Positions 31,664 to 39,624 of a DNA stretch of 40,007 nucleotides are shown piece by piece; within the stretch, counting starts at the first letter, position 1; every line of letters starts with the position of its first letter. A program made the position numbers and the translations under genes. The notes beneath the pieces were generated by a model, which saw only the letters and a list, made by a program, of their open reading frames with translations, did not search any database and was not told where the DNA came from. Location: positions 1 to 40,007 of the forward strand of contig ONHI01000013.1 of the NCBI GenBank assembly GCA_900317565.1, in the 5' to 3' direction. This DNA comes from an uncultured Eubacteriales bacterium. GTDB taxonomy: Bacteria > Bacillota > Clostridia > Christensenellales > Aristaeellaceae.

Positions 31664-34048
31664 ATGACGGAGTTCTATTTTCTGATATATACGCTCATCG
31701 CCCTGATACTGTCCATGGTGGATTTCCAGTTTGCCGTGAAGGCCTTCAGGCGGCAGGGAAAGGTCGGCCGGGCGCTCGGCTGGTCGGCGGCGTCCGCGGG
31801 GGTCATCACGCTGGCCTACCTGGGCAGCGTGCACACGACCAACCCGCTGCTGGTTTCCCTGTGCTCGAACCTGACGTTCATCAGCATCGACTGCATGCTG
31901 GTGTCCCTGGCCTACTATGCCTTCCTGGTGACGGGCCTGTACCGCATGAAGGGCAACCGGATCGTCAACAACACGATCCGGCTGCTCGCCGCGGCGGACA
32001 TGCTGGTGCTGCTGGTCAACATATTCACCGGCTCGGCGGTGACCTTTGAGCGGCTGGAGCCGGTGGGCGTCCGCTACCAGATGAAGACGCCCTACGTCAT
32101 CCACCTGGTGTTCACCTATTTCATCGTGGTGCTGACGCTGATCGTGCTGATCCACAAGAGCGTGAAGACGCCCCGCAAGTACCGCAACCAGTATCTGCTG
32201 ATCATCGCGGCCATCGGGGTGGTGGTGCTGATCAACGCCATCTTCCTGTTCCAGGACCAGGGCTCCTTCTTCACGAAGGTGGACTGCTCCACGCTGGGCT
32301 ACAGCATCGGGCTGTTCCTGATGTACTGGACGGCCTACGACTACAAGCAGAACGACATGCTCAACTCGCTGTCCAAGACGGTGGTGGAGAACGTCAACCA
32401 GGGCATCGTGCTGTTCGACTACATGAACGAGCTGATCATGTTCAACGCCAGGGCCCAGGCGCTGCTCAAGGGCGTGCCGCTGCGGGAGGCCATGCTCGTG
32501 GACGACTTCTGCGGGGCCATCGGCATCCCCGTGGGCGAGGCGGACCACTTCAGCACCCAGTGCGACATCCCGGGCTGCGTGCCCATGCGGTGCGATTACA
32601 GCGTGCTCAGGGACGAGCGGGACGGCGCCATCGGCCAGCTCTACGCCTTCACGGACATCACCCGGGACACGGACCTGACCACGGGCTTCGAGTACGCCAA
32701 GGACTATGCCTTCACGGACCGGCACGCCGCGCTGTTCCCCGCGCCGACGACGGTGATCGTGTTCGACATCATCGGGCTGAGGGAGATCAACCGCGTGCGG
32801 GGCCGGGACCGGGGCGACCAGATGATCCGCGAGCTGGCGAAGGAGATGCGGCAGGCGCTGCCCCAGAACGCCACGTTCCTGCGGGGCTTCGAGGCCTATC
32901 TGATCGCGCTGTGCCCGGGCAGGGAGGAGGCGGACATCGCCGCGCGGGCGGAGCCGCTGCTGCGCGTGGAGGGCGAAAAGCGCATCTACGGCCTGAGCAC
33001 CACGGGCAGCCGCACGCTTTCCGGGGCGCTGGAGGCGGCCTATCGCAGCATACAGATCAAGAAGCTGCTGTGCGCCGGCTCGCTGCGCTCCCAATCCCTG
33101 GCGTCGCTGGTGCGCGCGCTGAAGGAGGCCGACGCCGACACGGAGGACCACGTGCGCCGGACCCAGAAGATGGGGGCCATGCTGGGCCGCCGCATCCACC
33201 TGACGGACGCGCAGCTGGCCCAGCTGGAGCTGCTGTGCCTGCTGCACGACATCGGCAAGATCGGCATACCGCTGGAGATATTGAACAAGCCGGGCAAGCT
33301 GGCCGACCAGGAGTGGGAGGTGCTGCGCACCCACCCGGAGAAGGGCTACCAGATCGCCATGTCCGCGGACGAGCTGAGCACCATCGCGGACATGATACTC
33401 TACCACCACGAGCGCTGGGACGGCCGCGGCTATCCCAAGGGCCTGAAGGGGGACGAGATCCCGATCCTCTCCCGGATCATATCCATCGTGGACGCCTACG
33501 ACGCCATGGTGAACGACCGCAGCTACCGCAAGGCGCTGAAGCCGGAGAAGGCCCAGGAGGAGATCCGGGTGAACGCGGGCACCCAGTTCGACCCGGCGCT
33601 GGCGGCGGAATTCCTGGCGCTGCTGGCGGACCACCCGGAGATCGCCCTGGGCGAAAAGGTGGGCCCGGAGGCCGAGCGCGGCGTGGTGACGGCGCTGGCG
33701 ACGGAGGCGGACGCCACGGGCGTGACGGTGCCCATCGCCTACAGCCGCTACATGCTGGATCTGAGCGAGACCATCATCGGGGTGGACCATCGCTTCGAGG
33801 AGATCACCGGCTATACCGCGCTCGACGCCGTGGGAAGGATGTCCCAGTTCGACCTGATCCCGGCGGAGGACCGGGCCCACTATATGCTCCAGGTGAGCAA
33901 GCAGTTCACCCAGGGCGACATGGCCTACCTGCGCCACGAGATCATGCGCAAGGACGGCAGCCGGATACAGGTCGCCTGCTACGGCAGGCGCTACTACGAT
34001 TCGGCGGTCAAGGCATACCGAAACGAAATCATCATCTTCCGGCTGTGA
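31664..34048 (+). CDS. 7TM-PAS-degenerate GGDEF-HD-GYP-PAS signalling protein
   Basis: The protein has 794 residues. Residues 1-240 form about seven membrane helices of the histidine-kinase 7TM sensor type. Residues ~250-330 are a PAS domain (VENVNQGIVLFDYMNELIMF). Residues ~360-460 look like a GGDEF domain that has lost its motif (LRGFEAYLIAL where GGDEF is expected), so it should not make cyclic-di-GMP. Residues ~490-640 are an HD-GYP phosphodiesterase: HDIGKIG with His528/Asp529, HPEKGY, HHERWDGRGYP (GYP at 589-591), and a following VDAYDAM. A second PAS domain (~690-794) closes the chain. It should degrade cyclic-di-GMP or a related cyclic dinucleotide at the membrane. It is the third gene of the nucleoside-linked operon, 55 bases after the kinase. 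Confidence 0.92.
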   Translation: MTEFYFLIYTLIALILSMVDFQFAVKAFRRQGKVGRALGWSAASAGVITLAYLGSVHTTNPLLVSLCSNLTFISIDCMLVSLAYYAFLVTGLYRMKGNRIVNNTIRLLAAADMLVLLVNIFTGSAVTFERLEPVGVRYQMKTPYVIHLVFTYFIVVLTLIVLIHKSVKTPRKYRNQYLLIIAAIGVVVLINAIFLFQDQGSFFTKVDCSTLGYSIGLFLMYWTAYDYKQNDMLNSLSKTVVENVNQGIVLFDYMNELIMFNARAQALLKGVPLREAMLVDDFCGAIGIPVGEADHFSTQCDIPGCVPMRCDYSVLRDERDGAIGQLYAFTDITRDTDLTTGFEYAKDYAFTDRHAALFPAPTTVIVFDIIGLREINRVRGRDRGDQMIRELAKEMRQALPQNATFLRGFEAYLIALCPGREEADIAARAEPLLRVEGEKRIYGLSTTGSRTLSGALEAAYRSIQIKKLLCAGSLRSQSLASLVRALKEADADTEDHVRRTQKMGAMLGRRIHLTDAQLAQLELLCLLHDIGKIGIPLEILNKPGKLADQEWEVLRTHPEKGYQIAMSADELSTIADMILYHHERWDGRGYPKGLKGDEIPILSRIISIVDAYDAMVNDRSYRKALKPEKAQEEIRVNAGTQFDPALAAEFLALLADHPEIALGEKVGPEAERGVVTALATEADATGVTVPIAYSRYMLDLSETIIGVDHRFEEITGYTALDAVGRMSQFDLIPAEDRAHYMLQVSKQFTQGDMAYLRHEIMRKDGSRIQVACYGRRYYDSAVKAYRNEIIIFRL

Positions 34049-34094
34049 CAAGGCGCGCATGAGTGCGCCCGGCCGGAACGAAAGGAGGCGCGAT

Positions 34095-36527
34095 ATGCTC
34101 TTTTTCCAGCAGTTCTACCTGGACCGCGAGAAGGACATCGTCGTGGATCTGTACCTGGAGGGAGAGCGGATGTATCACGTCATCCGTACCCCGAACCACC
34201 ATACCGGCAACCTCATCACGAACCTGGCCCGGCTCTGCGGGCTGGAGACCTCCATGGATGAAAACGGCCTGAAGGTCATCCGCGGCGAGGTGCCCTGCTA
34301 TTACGACGGCGACAACCGCCGGGTGTACATCCTCCGGCTGGGGGACACGAAGGTGGCCAACATCTATCCGGACGGGCTGGTGGAGCTGAAGGCCTCGGTC
34401 CCGGCCATCTCCAAGACGCTGATGAGCCAGACCAAGGATTATCGCCTGGGCATCGAAAAGACCATCGTCAAGACCTACATCCGCAGCGATTGCAAGTTCC
34501 GCACCGACCTGCACACCCACATGAACGGCAACCTGCCGCCGGACGCGCTGATCGCCCTGGGCATCACCCACCAGATCCGCTATCCCTATTATTATGTGAA
34601 AAAGCTGGGTCTGCAGTGTACACTGGAGCAGATCGCCCGGCTGGAGGCGGCGCGGGTGGTCGCGGAGCAGTCGCTGGGGGAGACCCCGCTGACGGGACGG
34701 CACCGGGAGCGGCGCATCGACGATTTCACCTTCATCAACTTCGCCGACCTGATACTCGGCAACCCGGAGCACGCCGCCGAGAACATCGAGCGGATACGCA
34801 ATTCCCTGACCATCCCCAAGGACGGCCAGGCGGTGTTCGCGAACCTGGAGAAGGTGTATCTGTACCGCTATGTGTTCACCAAGGGCGTGCCCGCCCAGGA
34901 CCCCTTCGTGGGCGTGAACATCGACCGCATCCCCGACCGGGAGGTCCGGGCCTATACCGAGCGCATGCGCCGCGACCGGGAGGACGACCGCTATCGGGGC
35001 AACACGCTGTACCAGGACCTGCTGCTGTGGATCGCCCGGGAATACCAGCGCCACGGCATCGTGTACGCCGAGATCTCCGACACGGCGCTGTTGAACCGGG
35101 CGGAGTATCCCGACAAGCTGCGCCAGATCCACGAGGTCATGCCCGCCGTCACCCGGGAGACCGGCGTGCTGCTGCGCTTCCTGGCGGGCATCCGGCGGGT
35201 GCCGCTGACCATCGTGAAGGACAAGGTCACCCCCAACGACTACCTGGCCGAGAACCTGCGCTGCCTGCGGGCCGTGGCCGGGGACCCCTATGTGGCCGGG
35301 AGCGACATCATCGGCGAGGAGATCAACGACATACTGGAGCTCAGAAGCGTCATCCGCGAGCTGGTGCGCCTGGCGGGGGAGCACCCCGGCTTCGTGATCC
35401 GCATCCACGCCGGGGAGAACGACAGCCTGCGGGACAACGTGGCCAACAGCATACGCTGCGTGGCCGAGTCGCTGGAGCCGGGCCAGCCCATGCCGCCGCT
35501 GCGCCTGGGCCACGGGCTGTACACCTGCGACCTCAGGAGCGAGAAGGGCAAGCGGCTGCTGGCCCAGATGCGGGAGCTGGGCGTGACGCTGGAATTCCAG
35601 ATCACCTCCAACGTGCGCCTCAACAACCTCTCCCGGCTGGAGCGCCATCCGCTGCGCCGCTATCTGAACGCCGGGGTGCGCTGCGTGCAGGGCACCGACG
35701 GCAGCGCGCTGTACGGCACGAACTCCATCGACGAGGAGCTGAGCCTGGAGAAGCTGCTGGGGCTGACCCAGGCGGACCTGCGCCGCATGCGCCAGGCCGA
35801 GGACGACATACTCGCCCGGAGCCTGCGGGTGTTCGACGAAAAGGCCGAACGCTTCCGGGAGGAATGCACCGGGGACATCGAGCGCTTCTACCGCGCCAGG
35901 CTTGAGAGCGCCGACCGCGCCCCCGCGGACCTTTGGCGGGGCGGGGACAAGGTGGCCTCCGAGGAAGCGCTGAAGGACCTGCTGGCGACGCTGCCGAAGG
36001 GGCTCACGCCCATCGTGGTGGCCGGGGGCAGCTTCAACAGCAGCCGCCGGAGCACCCGGCTGCGCCCGGAGGACCGCGCCTTCATCGACGCGCTGCTGGC
36101 CCAGGCCGACCCGGAGAAGGTCTGCTTCGTGGTGGGCCACGCGCTGGCCGCCCAGGAGGGCTATCTGGTGAAGCAGGCGGCGGAGCGGTTCCGGGTGTTC
36201 GCCATCGTGCCCAACCGGCTGACCCACGCCCAGGCCGCTCGATTGAACGAGGCGAGGCCCGGCGTCCTGGTGTCCATTGAAAGCACCGGCGCGGGCCTCT
36301 ACAAGAGCTTTGCCTATGAAATTTTCAAGCGCCAGCCCTCGGCGCTGATCGCCTTTGACGGCAACTCCGCGGCGCTGAACCTGATCCAGGAGGCGCGCAA
36401 CGCCCGCCACAAGTGCCGCATATTCATCAATCCCCGCTCCCGCGGCCTCGCCGCCAAGGGCAAGCTGCTGGAGGGCTATGTCCAGCCCCTGGGGGACGCG
36501 GCGGCGCTGCTGGACGCGATCCGGTGA
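34095..36527 (+). CDS. Adenosine deaminase-fold metallohydrolase fused to SLOG-like Rossmann domain
   Basis: The protein has 810 residues. An N-terminal beta-rich region (~1-130) precedes a deaminase-like barrel with TDLHTHMNGNLPP (metal ligands His140, His142), IRIHAGEN (His438, catalytic Glu441), RLGHGLY (His473), FQITSNVRLNN, and QGTDGSALYGTNS (metal ligand Asp535). Mouse adenosine deaminase has a second Asp right after this ligand that contacts the purine; here it is Gly536, so the substrate may differ. From ~630 the chain enters an alpha/beta domain with TPIVVAGGSF, VCFVVGHALAAQEGYLVKQA and ALIAFDGNSAALNLIQEARN, resembling SLOG/LOG nucleotide-binding folds. AAAGGAGG lies 6 bases before the ATG at 34095. 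It is the last gene of the operon, 46 bases after HD-GYP. Confidence 0.82.
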   Translation: MLFFQQFYLDREKDIVVDLYLEGERMYHVIRTPNHHTGNLITNLARLCGLETSMDENGLKVIRGEVPCYYDGDNRRVYILRLGDTKVANIYPDGLVELKASVPAISKTLMSQTKDYRLGIEKTIVKTYIRSDCKFRTDLHTHMNGNLPPDALIALGITHQIRYPYYYVKKLGLQCTLEQIARLEAARVVAEQSLGETPLTGRHRERRIDDFTFINFADLILGNPEHAAENIERIRNSLTIPKDGQAVFANLEKVYLYRYVFTKGVPAQDPFVGVNIDRIPDREVRAYTERMRRDREDDRYRGNTLYQDLLLWIAREYQRHGIVYAEISDTALLNRAEYPDKLRQIHEVMPAVTRETGVLLRFLAGIRRVPLTIVKDKVTPNDYLAENLRCLRAVAGDPYVAGSDIIGEEINDILELRSVIRELVRLAGEHPGFVIRIHAGENDSLRDNVANSIRCVAESLEPGQPMPPLRLGHGLYTCDLRSEKGKRLLAQMRELGVTLEFQITSNVRLNNLSRLERHPLRRYLNAGVRCVQGTDGSALYGTNSIDEELSLEKLLGLTQADLRRMRQAEDDILARSLRVFDEKAERFREECTGDIERFYRARLESADRAPADLWRGGDKVASEEALKDLLATLPKGLTPIVVAGGSFNSSRRSTRLRPEDRAFIDALLAQADPEKVCFVVGHALAAQEGYLVKQAAERFRVFAIVPNRLTHAQAARLNEARPGVLVSIESTGAGLYKSFAYEIFKRQPSALIAFDGNSAALNLIQEARNARHKCRIFINPRSRGLAAKGKLLEGYVQPLGDAAALLDAIR

Positions 36528-36539
36528 CGCGGCGCGGGC

Positions 36540-37067
36540 TCAATCGGCCTGCTCCGCCTCCTCCAGCGACTCCACCACGGTATCGTAGGCCTGCCGGACC
36601 TCCTCGTGCGTGTGCGCATCGGCGTTCACCAGCGTGTTCCATGCCCGGGTGACGTCCTCGCCCGCCTGGGCGAGCCAGGCCTCCACCGCGGGGCGGTTCT
36701 GGTCGATCAGCGCCTGGGTGTCCGCGGCGATCTGCCGGGCCCAGTCCGTCACGCCGATGTCCTCGGCCCACTGGGAGACGTCGTCCAGCGCGCCCTGCGC
36801 CCATCCGGAGAGACCGGTTTCCTCGGCCCACTGGGAGACGCTGTCGACCGCGCCTTCCACCCAGCCCGTGACGCCGGAATCCACGGCCCAGTCGGAGATG
36901 GCCTGCCCGGCGTCCCCGGCCATGCCCACCAGGGAATCCCAGGTCTTGCCCAGGTTGGACAGGAAGTCTTCGGCGTGGGAGGCCTGCGCGGCAGGGCCGG
37001 CGACGCCGGTCAGGGCGCTCAGCAGCAGCGTCAGCGCCAGCAGCAGGGAGATGTTCTTTGTACGCAT
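36540..37067 (-). CDS. Small secreted protein with three Trp-containing 20-residue repeats
   Basis: This 175-residue protein has a signal peptide (MRTKNISLLLALTLLLSALT, cleavage near AQA-SHA). Residues 58-117 are three 20-residue repeats beginning S-D/Q-W, with Trp at 60/69, 80/89 and 100/109 and a Gly-Ala-x-Asp turn in the first two. The acidic, helical C-terminal part contains EAWLAQAGEDVTRAW. I do not recognise a family. The repeats may form amphipathic helices at the cell surface or in a self-associating bundle (inference). GGAGG precedes the ATG at 37067. A longer frame to 37157 would start upstream of the promoter and is rejected. It is convergent with the deaminase-fold gene, 12 bases apart. 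Confidence 0.72.
   Translation of the reverse strand: MRTKNISLLLALTLLLSALTGVAGPAAQASHAEDFLSNLGKTWDSLVGMAGDAGQAISDWAVDSGVTGWVEGAVDSVSQWAEETGLSGWAQGALDDVSQWAEDIGVTDWARQIAADTQALIDQNRPAVEAWLAQAGEDVTRAWNTLVNADAHTHEEVRQAYDTVVESLEEAEQAD
36717..36896 (-). repeat. Three 60-bp repeats inside the small secreted protein gene
   Basis: Three 60-bp units encode the 20-residue Trp repeats. Units two and three share long near-identical DNA (for example CTCGGCCCACTGGGAGACG on the plus strand), which points to duplication within the gene. Confidence 0.8.
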
Positions 37068-37128
37068 GATATCGTCCTCCTTCGGCAGGAACAGGCATCG
37101 CCCCTGCCGCGTTTTCGTGTTTGTGCCC

Positions 37129-37157
37129 ATTATACAGGGGAACGGGGGGCGTGTCAA
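37129..37157 (-). promoter_or_regulatory. Perfect-consensus sigma-A promoter
   Basis: On the minus strand TTGACA (37157-37152) and TATAAT (37134-37129) both match consensus fully and are separated by exactly 17 bases. The start codon of the small secreted protein is 61 bases downstream. Strong expression is expected. Confidence 0.88.
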
Positions 37158-37267
37158 CGCCGCGCCGGACCATTCCGGGAATCAAAATATATTATATCAG
37201 TAAGGGGCCAGAGGCCCCGCAGCGCGCCGACCGGGCGCTTCTCCCGGCGGTGCGTCCGGAGGAGACC

Positions 37268-39331
37268 ATGAAGAGAGTGTACCTTGCGACGATACTGCTC
37301 GTCCTGCTCGCCGCGTTGCCGTTCGCGCGCCCCGCGGCGGCGGAGGGGGAGGACCCCGCCGAGTGGACGGTGATATTCTACCTGTGCGGCAGCGACCTGG
37401 AGAGCAGGCACGGCTACGCCACGGGCAACCTGGAGGAGATCGCGGACTGCGCCAGCTATTCCGCCATGCACGGCCTGTTCCTGGAGGAGACGGCCCCGGA
37501 GCTGTCGGACGCGGCCCCCGGGACCGTGAACGTGGTGATCGAGACCGGCGGCAGCCGGGAATGGCACGCCGCGGACGGGGACCTGGGCATGCAGATCGAT
37601 CCCGGCGCGCTGCAGCGCTGGCGCTTCGACATGCCGGACAGGATCAGCTTTGAGGATGAGGTGTGCCCCTTCGTGCTGGAGGACACGCAGCCCCTGGCCA
37701 GCATGGCCGATCCGCAGACGCTGTGCGATTTCATCCGCTGGGGCGTCGAGAACCACCCGGCGAAGAAATACGCGCTGGTGCTGTGGGACCACGGCCTGGG
37801 CAGCAAGGAGGGCCTGTTCATCGACGAGCTGTTCGGGGGCGACACCATGTCCCTGGACGCGCTGCGCACCGCGCTGGCGGAAGGCGGCGCGCAGTTCGAG
37901 GCCGTGATATTCGACGCCTGCATGATGGGCAGCATCGAGACCGCCTGGGCCATCAGCGGCAATGCGCGTTGGATGGTCGCCTCGGAGGAGGTGGTGGCCG
38001 GGCAGGGCACCGCCATCGGCGATTGGCTCCAGCAGCTGATATTCACGCCCCAATGGGACGGCAGGCGCCTGGGGCGCTGGATCTGCGACATGACCCAGCG
38101 AAAATACGCCGGAAGCGACGGCGGCCAGGCCCAGGACACGCTCACCTGGGCGGTGATCGACCTGGATCAGATCGAGCGCGTGGCGCGGCTGTTCGACCGG
38201 TTCTTTGCGGATTGGGGGACGACCTACGCCACCAATCCCTTTATGATGATGAACAAGGCCTCGGTGCTGAAGGAGGCCTTTGAGTTCGGCCTGAACGGCG
38301 ACAACATGATCGACCTGGCGGGGATATTCTACAATCCCTACCTCGCCGTGAACCTGGACTGGGACATGTACAGCGAACTGCTGGACGCGCTGTCGGACGC
38401 GGTGGTCTACAACGTCCACGGTCCGGACCGCAGCCAGGCGGGCGGCCTGTCCTTCTGCTACGCGGTGGATCTCACCCCGAGCGAGCTGGACGCCTACGCG
38501 CTCAACTGCCCTTCGCCCAGCTACCTGGCCTTCCTGGACGCCATCAACCCGACCTGGACGGCCCCGGATTGGGTGTATGAACAGGCGGAGCGCCTGCCGG
38601 AGATCCTGGAGCTGCCGGATTATCAGGTGAGAGTCGAAAAGTACGTGGACGGCAACGGCGCCCCCGCCATCGCCATCAAGGAGGGCTATGCGAGCGTGAA
38701 CATGGTGCTCGTCGACCTGTATCGTCTGAATGACCAGACGGGCAGGACCGTGCGGCTGGGCAGCACCCTGGCGCAGCCTGATTTCGACGAGGCAAGGGGG
38801 CTGATCTACAACTTTAATGGCTTCGGCGTGTGGCCCACGGTGGAGGGGGTGCACTGCGATGCCGAGCTGGTGTTCAAGGGCGAAATGGGCATGGCGCTGT
38901 ACAACATCCCCGTGCGGATCGGCTCGGACAACTATCTGCTGCGGTGCGGCCATGATGAGTTCGCCGACGAGCCGCTGACCGTCTACGGCCTGTGGGAGGG
39001 CTATGATGCCGACAGCGGGGTGTTCAACCGCAACGTGGTGCCCCTGTCCGCGGTGGTGGGGCAGGAGTTTACGCTGCTCTATCCCATCGACGGCGGGGAA
39101 GAGGGCCGCACGCTGTATGAGGCCAGCGAGCCGCTGACCATGTACCGTCAGCTGGAGATGGCGCCCAAGCCCCTGGCGAGCGGCATCTACTACATTGACT
39201 TCTGGGTGAAGGATGGCTTCAAGCGCCGCCTGGAGGTCGGCAGGGCGGAGGTATACTGGGACGGCGAAACCCTGAGCGTGCCGGAGGGCGCGTGGCAGGG
39301 GGAGATGACGCTGACCGTGCCGGAGGAATGA
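37268..39331 (+). CDS. Secreted clostripain-family (C11) cysteine peptidase
   Basis: The protein has 687 residues with a signal peptide (KRVYLATILLVLLAALPFA, cleavage near AAA-EGED). The mature start WTVIFYLCGSDLESRHGYAT is typical of clostripain-like proteins. The catalytic His175 lies in LVLWDHGLGS and Cys218 in VIFDACMMGSIETAW, the standard C11 pair. After the peptidase region (~30-400) comes a ~280-residue beta-rich C-terminal part that often accompanies secreted members. It would cleave proteins after basic residues outside the cell, if family specificity holds. GGAGG lies 5 bases before the ATG at 37268. It is divergent from the Trp-repeat protein gene. TATATT at 37188 is a possible -10 without a clear -35, and GGGGCC/GGCCCC (37204-37218) forms a leader hairpin. 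Confidence 0.92.
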   Translation: MKRVYLATILLVLLAALPFARPAAAEGEDPAEWTVIFYLCGSDLESRHGYATGNLEEIADCASYSAMHGLFLEETAPELSDAAPGTVNVVIETGGSREWHAADGDLGMQIDPGALQRWRFDMPDRISFEDEVCPFVLEDTQPLASMADPQTLCDFIRWGVENHPAKKYALVLWDHGLGSKEGLFIDELFGGDTMSLDALRTALAEGGAQFEAVIFDACMMGSIETAWAISGNARWMVASEEVVAGQGTAIGDWLQQLIFTPQWDGRRLGRWICDMTQRKYAGSDGGQAQDTLTWAVIDLDQIERVARLFDRFFADWGTTYATNPFMMMNKASVLKEAFEFGLNGDNMIDLAGIFYNPYLAVNLDWDMYSELLDALSDAVVYNVHGPDRSQAGGLSFCYAVDLTPSELDAYALNCPSPSYLAFLDAINPTWTAPDWVYEQAERLPEILELPDYQVRVEKYVDGNGAPAIAIKEGYASVNMVLVDLYRLNDQTGRTVRLGSTLAQPDFDEARGLIYNFNGFGVWPTVEGVHCDAELVFKGEMGMALYNIPVRIGSDNYLLRCGHDEFADEPLTVYGLWEGYDADSGVFNRNVVPLSAVVGQEFTLLYPIDGGEEGRTLYEASEPLTMYRQLEMAPKPLASGIYYIDFWVKDGFKRRLEVGRAEVYWDGETLSVPEGAWQGEMTLTVPEE

Positions 39332-39337
39332 GCAGTG

Positions 39338-39372
39338 GCCCGGGGAGGACGGAAAATGTCCCCTCCCCGGGC
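39338..39372 (+). terminator. Hairpin after the C11 peptidase gene
   Basis: GCCCGGGGAGG (39338-39348) pairs perfectly with CCTCCCCGGGC (39362-39372), 6 bases past the stop. No T-run follows, so on its own it is a weak terminator; the T-run comes after the neighbouring palindrome. Confidence 0.55.
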
Positions 39373-39531
39373 AATGTCATTCATATGAGGAAGTAGATCC
39401 TTAACGCTTCGCTAGGCCTATGGCCACGACTCCGGCTGCGCCTCCGCTCAGAATGACGATACCGATTTGTTCGTCATCCTGAGCGCAGCGAAGGATCTAC
39501 TATCTTAATGACATTGCCCCGGGCTTTTTTT
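39366..39531. repeat. Nested palindromic element ending in a T-run
   Basis: Outer arms CCCGGGCAATGTCATT (from 39366) and AATGACATTGCCCCGGG (to 39523) pair with one bulge. Inside are GTAGATCCTT (39393-39402) with AAGGATCTAC (39491-39500), and an innermost CGCTCAGAATGACGA (39445-39459) with TCGTCATCCTGAGCG (39471-39485). Seven Ts follow at 39525-39531. The inner sequence resembles short palindromes scattered between genes in many bacteria (from memory). The whole can act as a large terminator for the peptidase gene. Confidence 0.75.
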
Positions 39532-39552
39532 GTTCAGATGTCCCCCGGGGTG

Positions 39553-39581
39553 TTGAAAAATGGCAGGGGGTGTGTTATCAT
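39553..39581 (+). promoter_or_regulatory. Sigma-A promoter of the right-end kinase gene
   Basis: TTGAAA (39553-39558) and TATCAT (39576-39581) are separated by 17 bases, 43 bases before the kinase ATG. Confidence 0.75.
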
Positions 39582-39624
39582 GATAAAAAACCCTACAGAT
39601 TTTAACATAAAGGAGAGGTATACC

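Noticed and set aside
29173-36410. Long minus-strand frames opposite the Bmp-domain, HD-GYP and deaminase-fold genes
   Set aside because: All are compositional shadows; the plus-strand frames contain full sets of family motifs and correctly spaced ribosome binding sites.
34095-36527. RADAR anti-phage deaminase (RdrB)
   Set aside because: No RdrA-type ATPase is encoded next to it, and the neighbours are a kinase and an HD-GYP protein; size and fold alone do not support the call.
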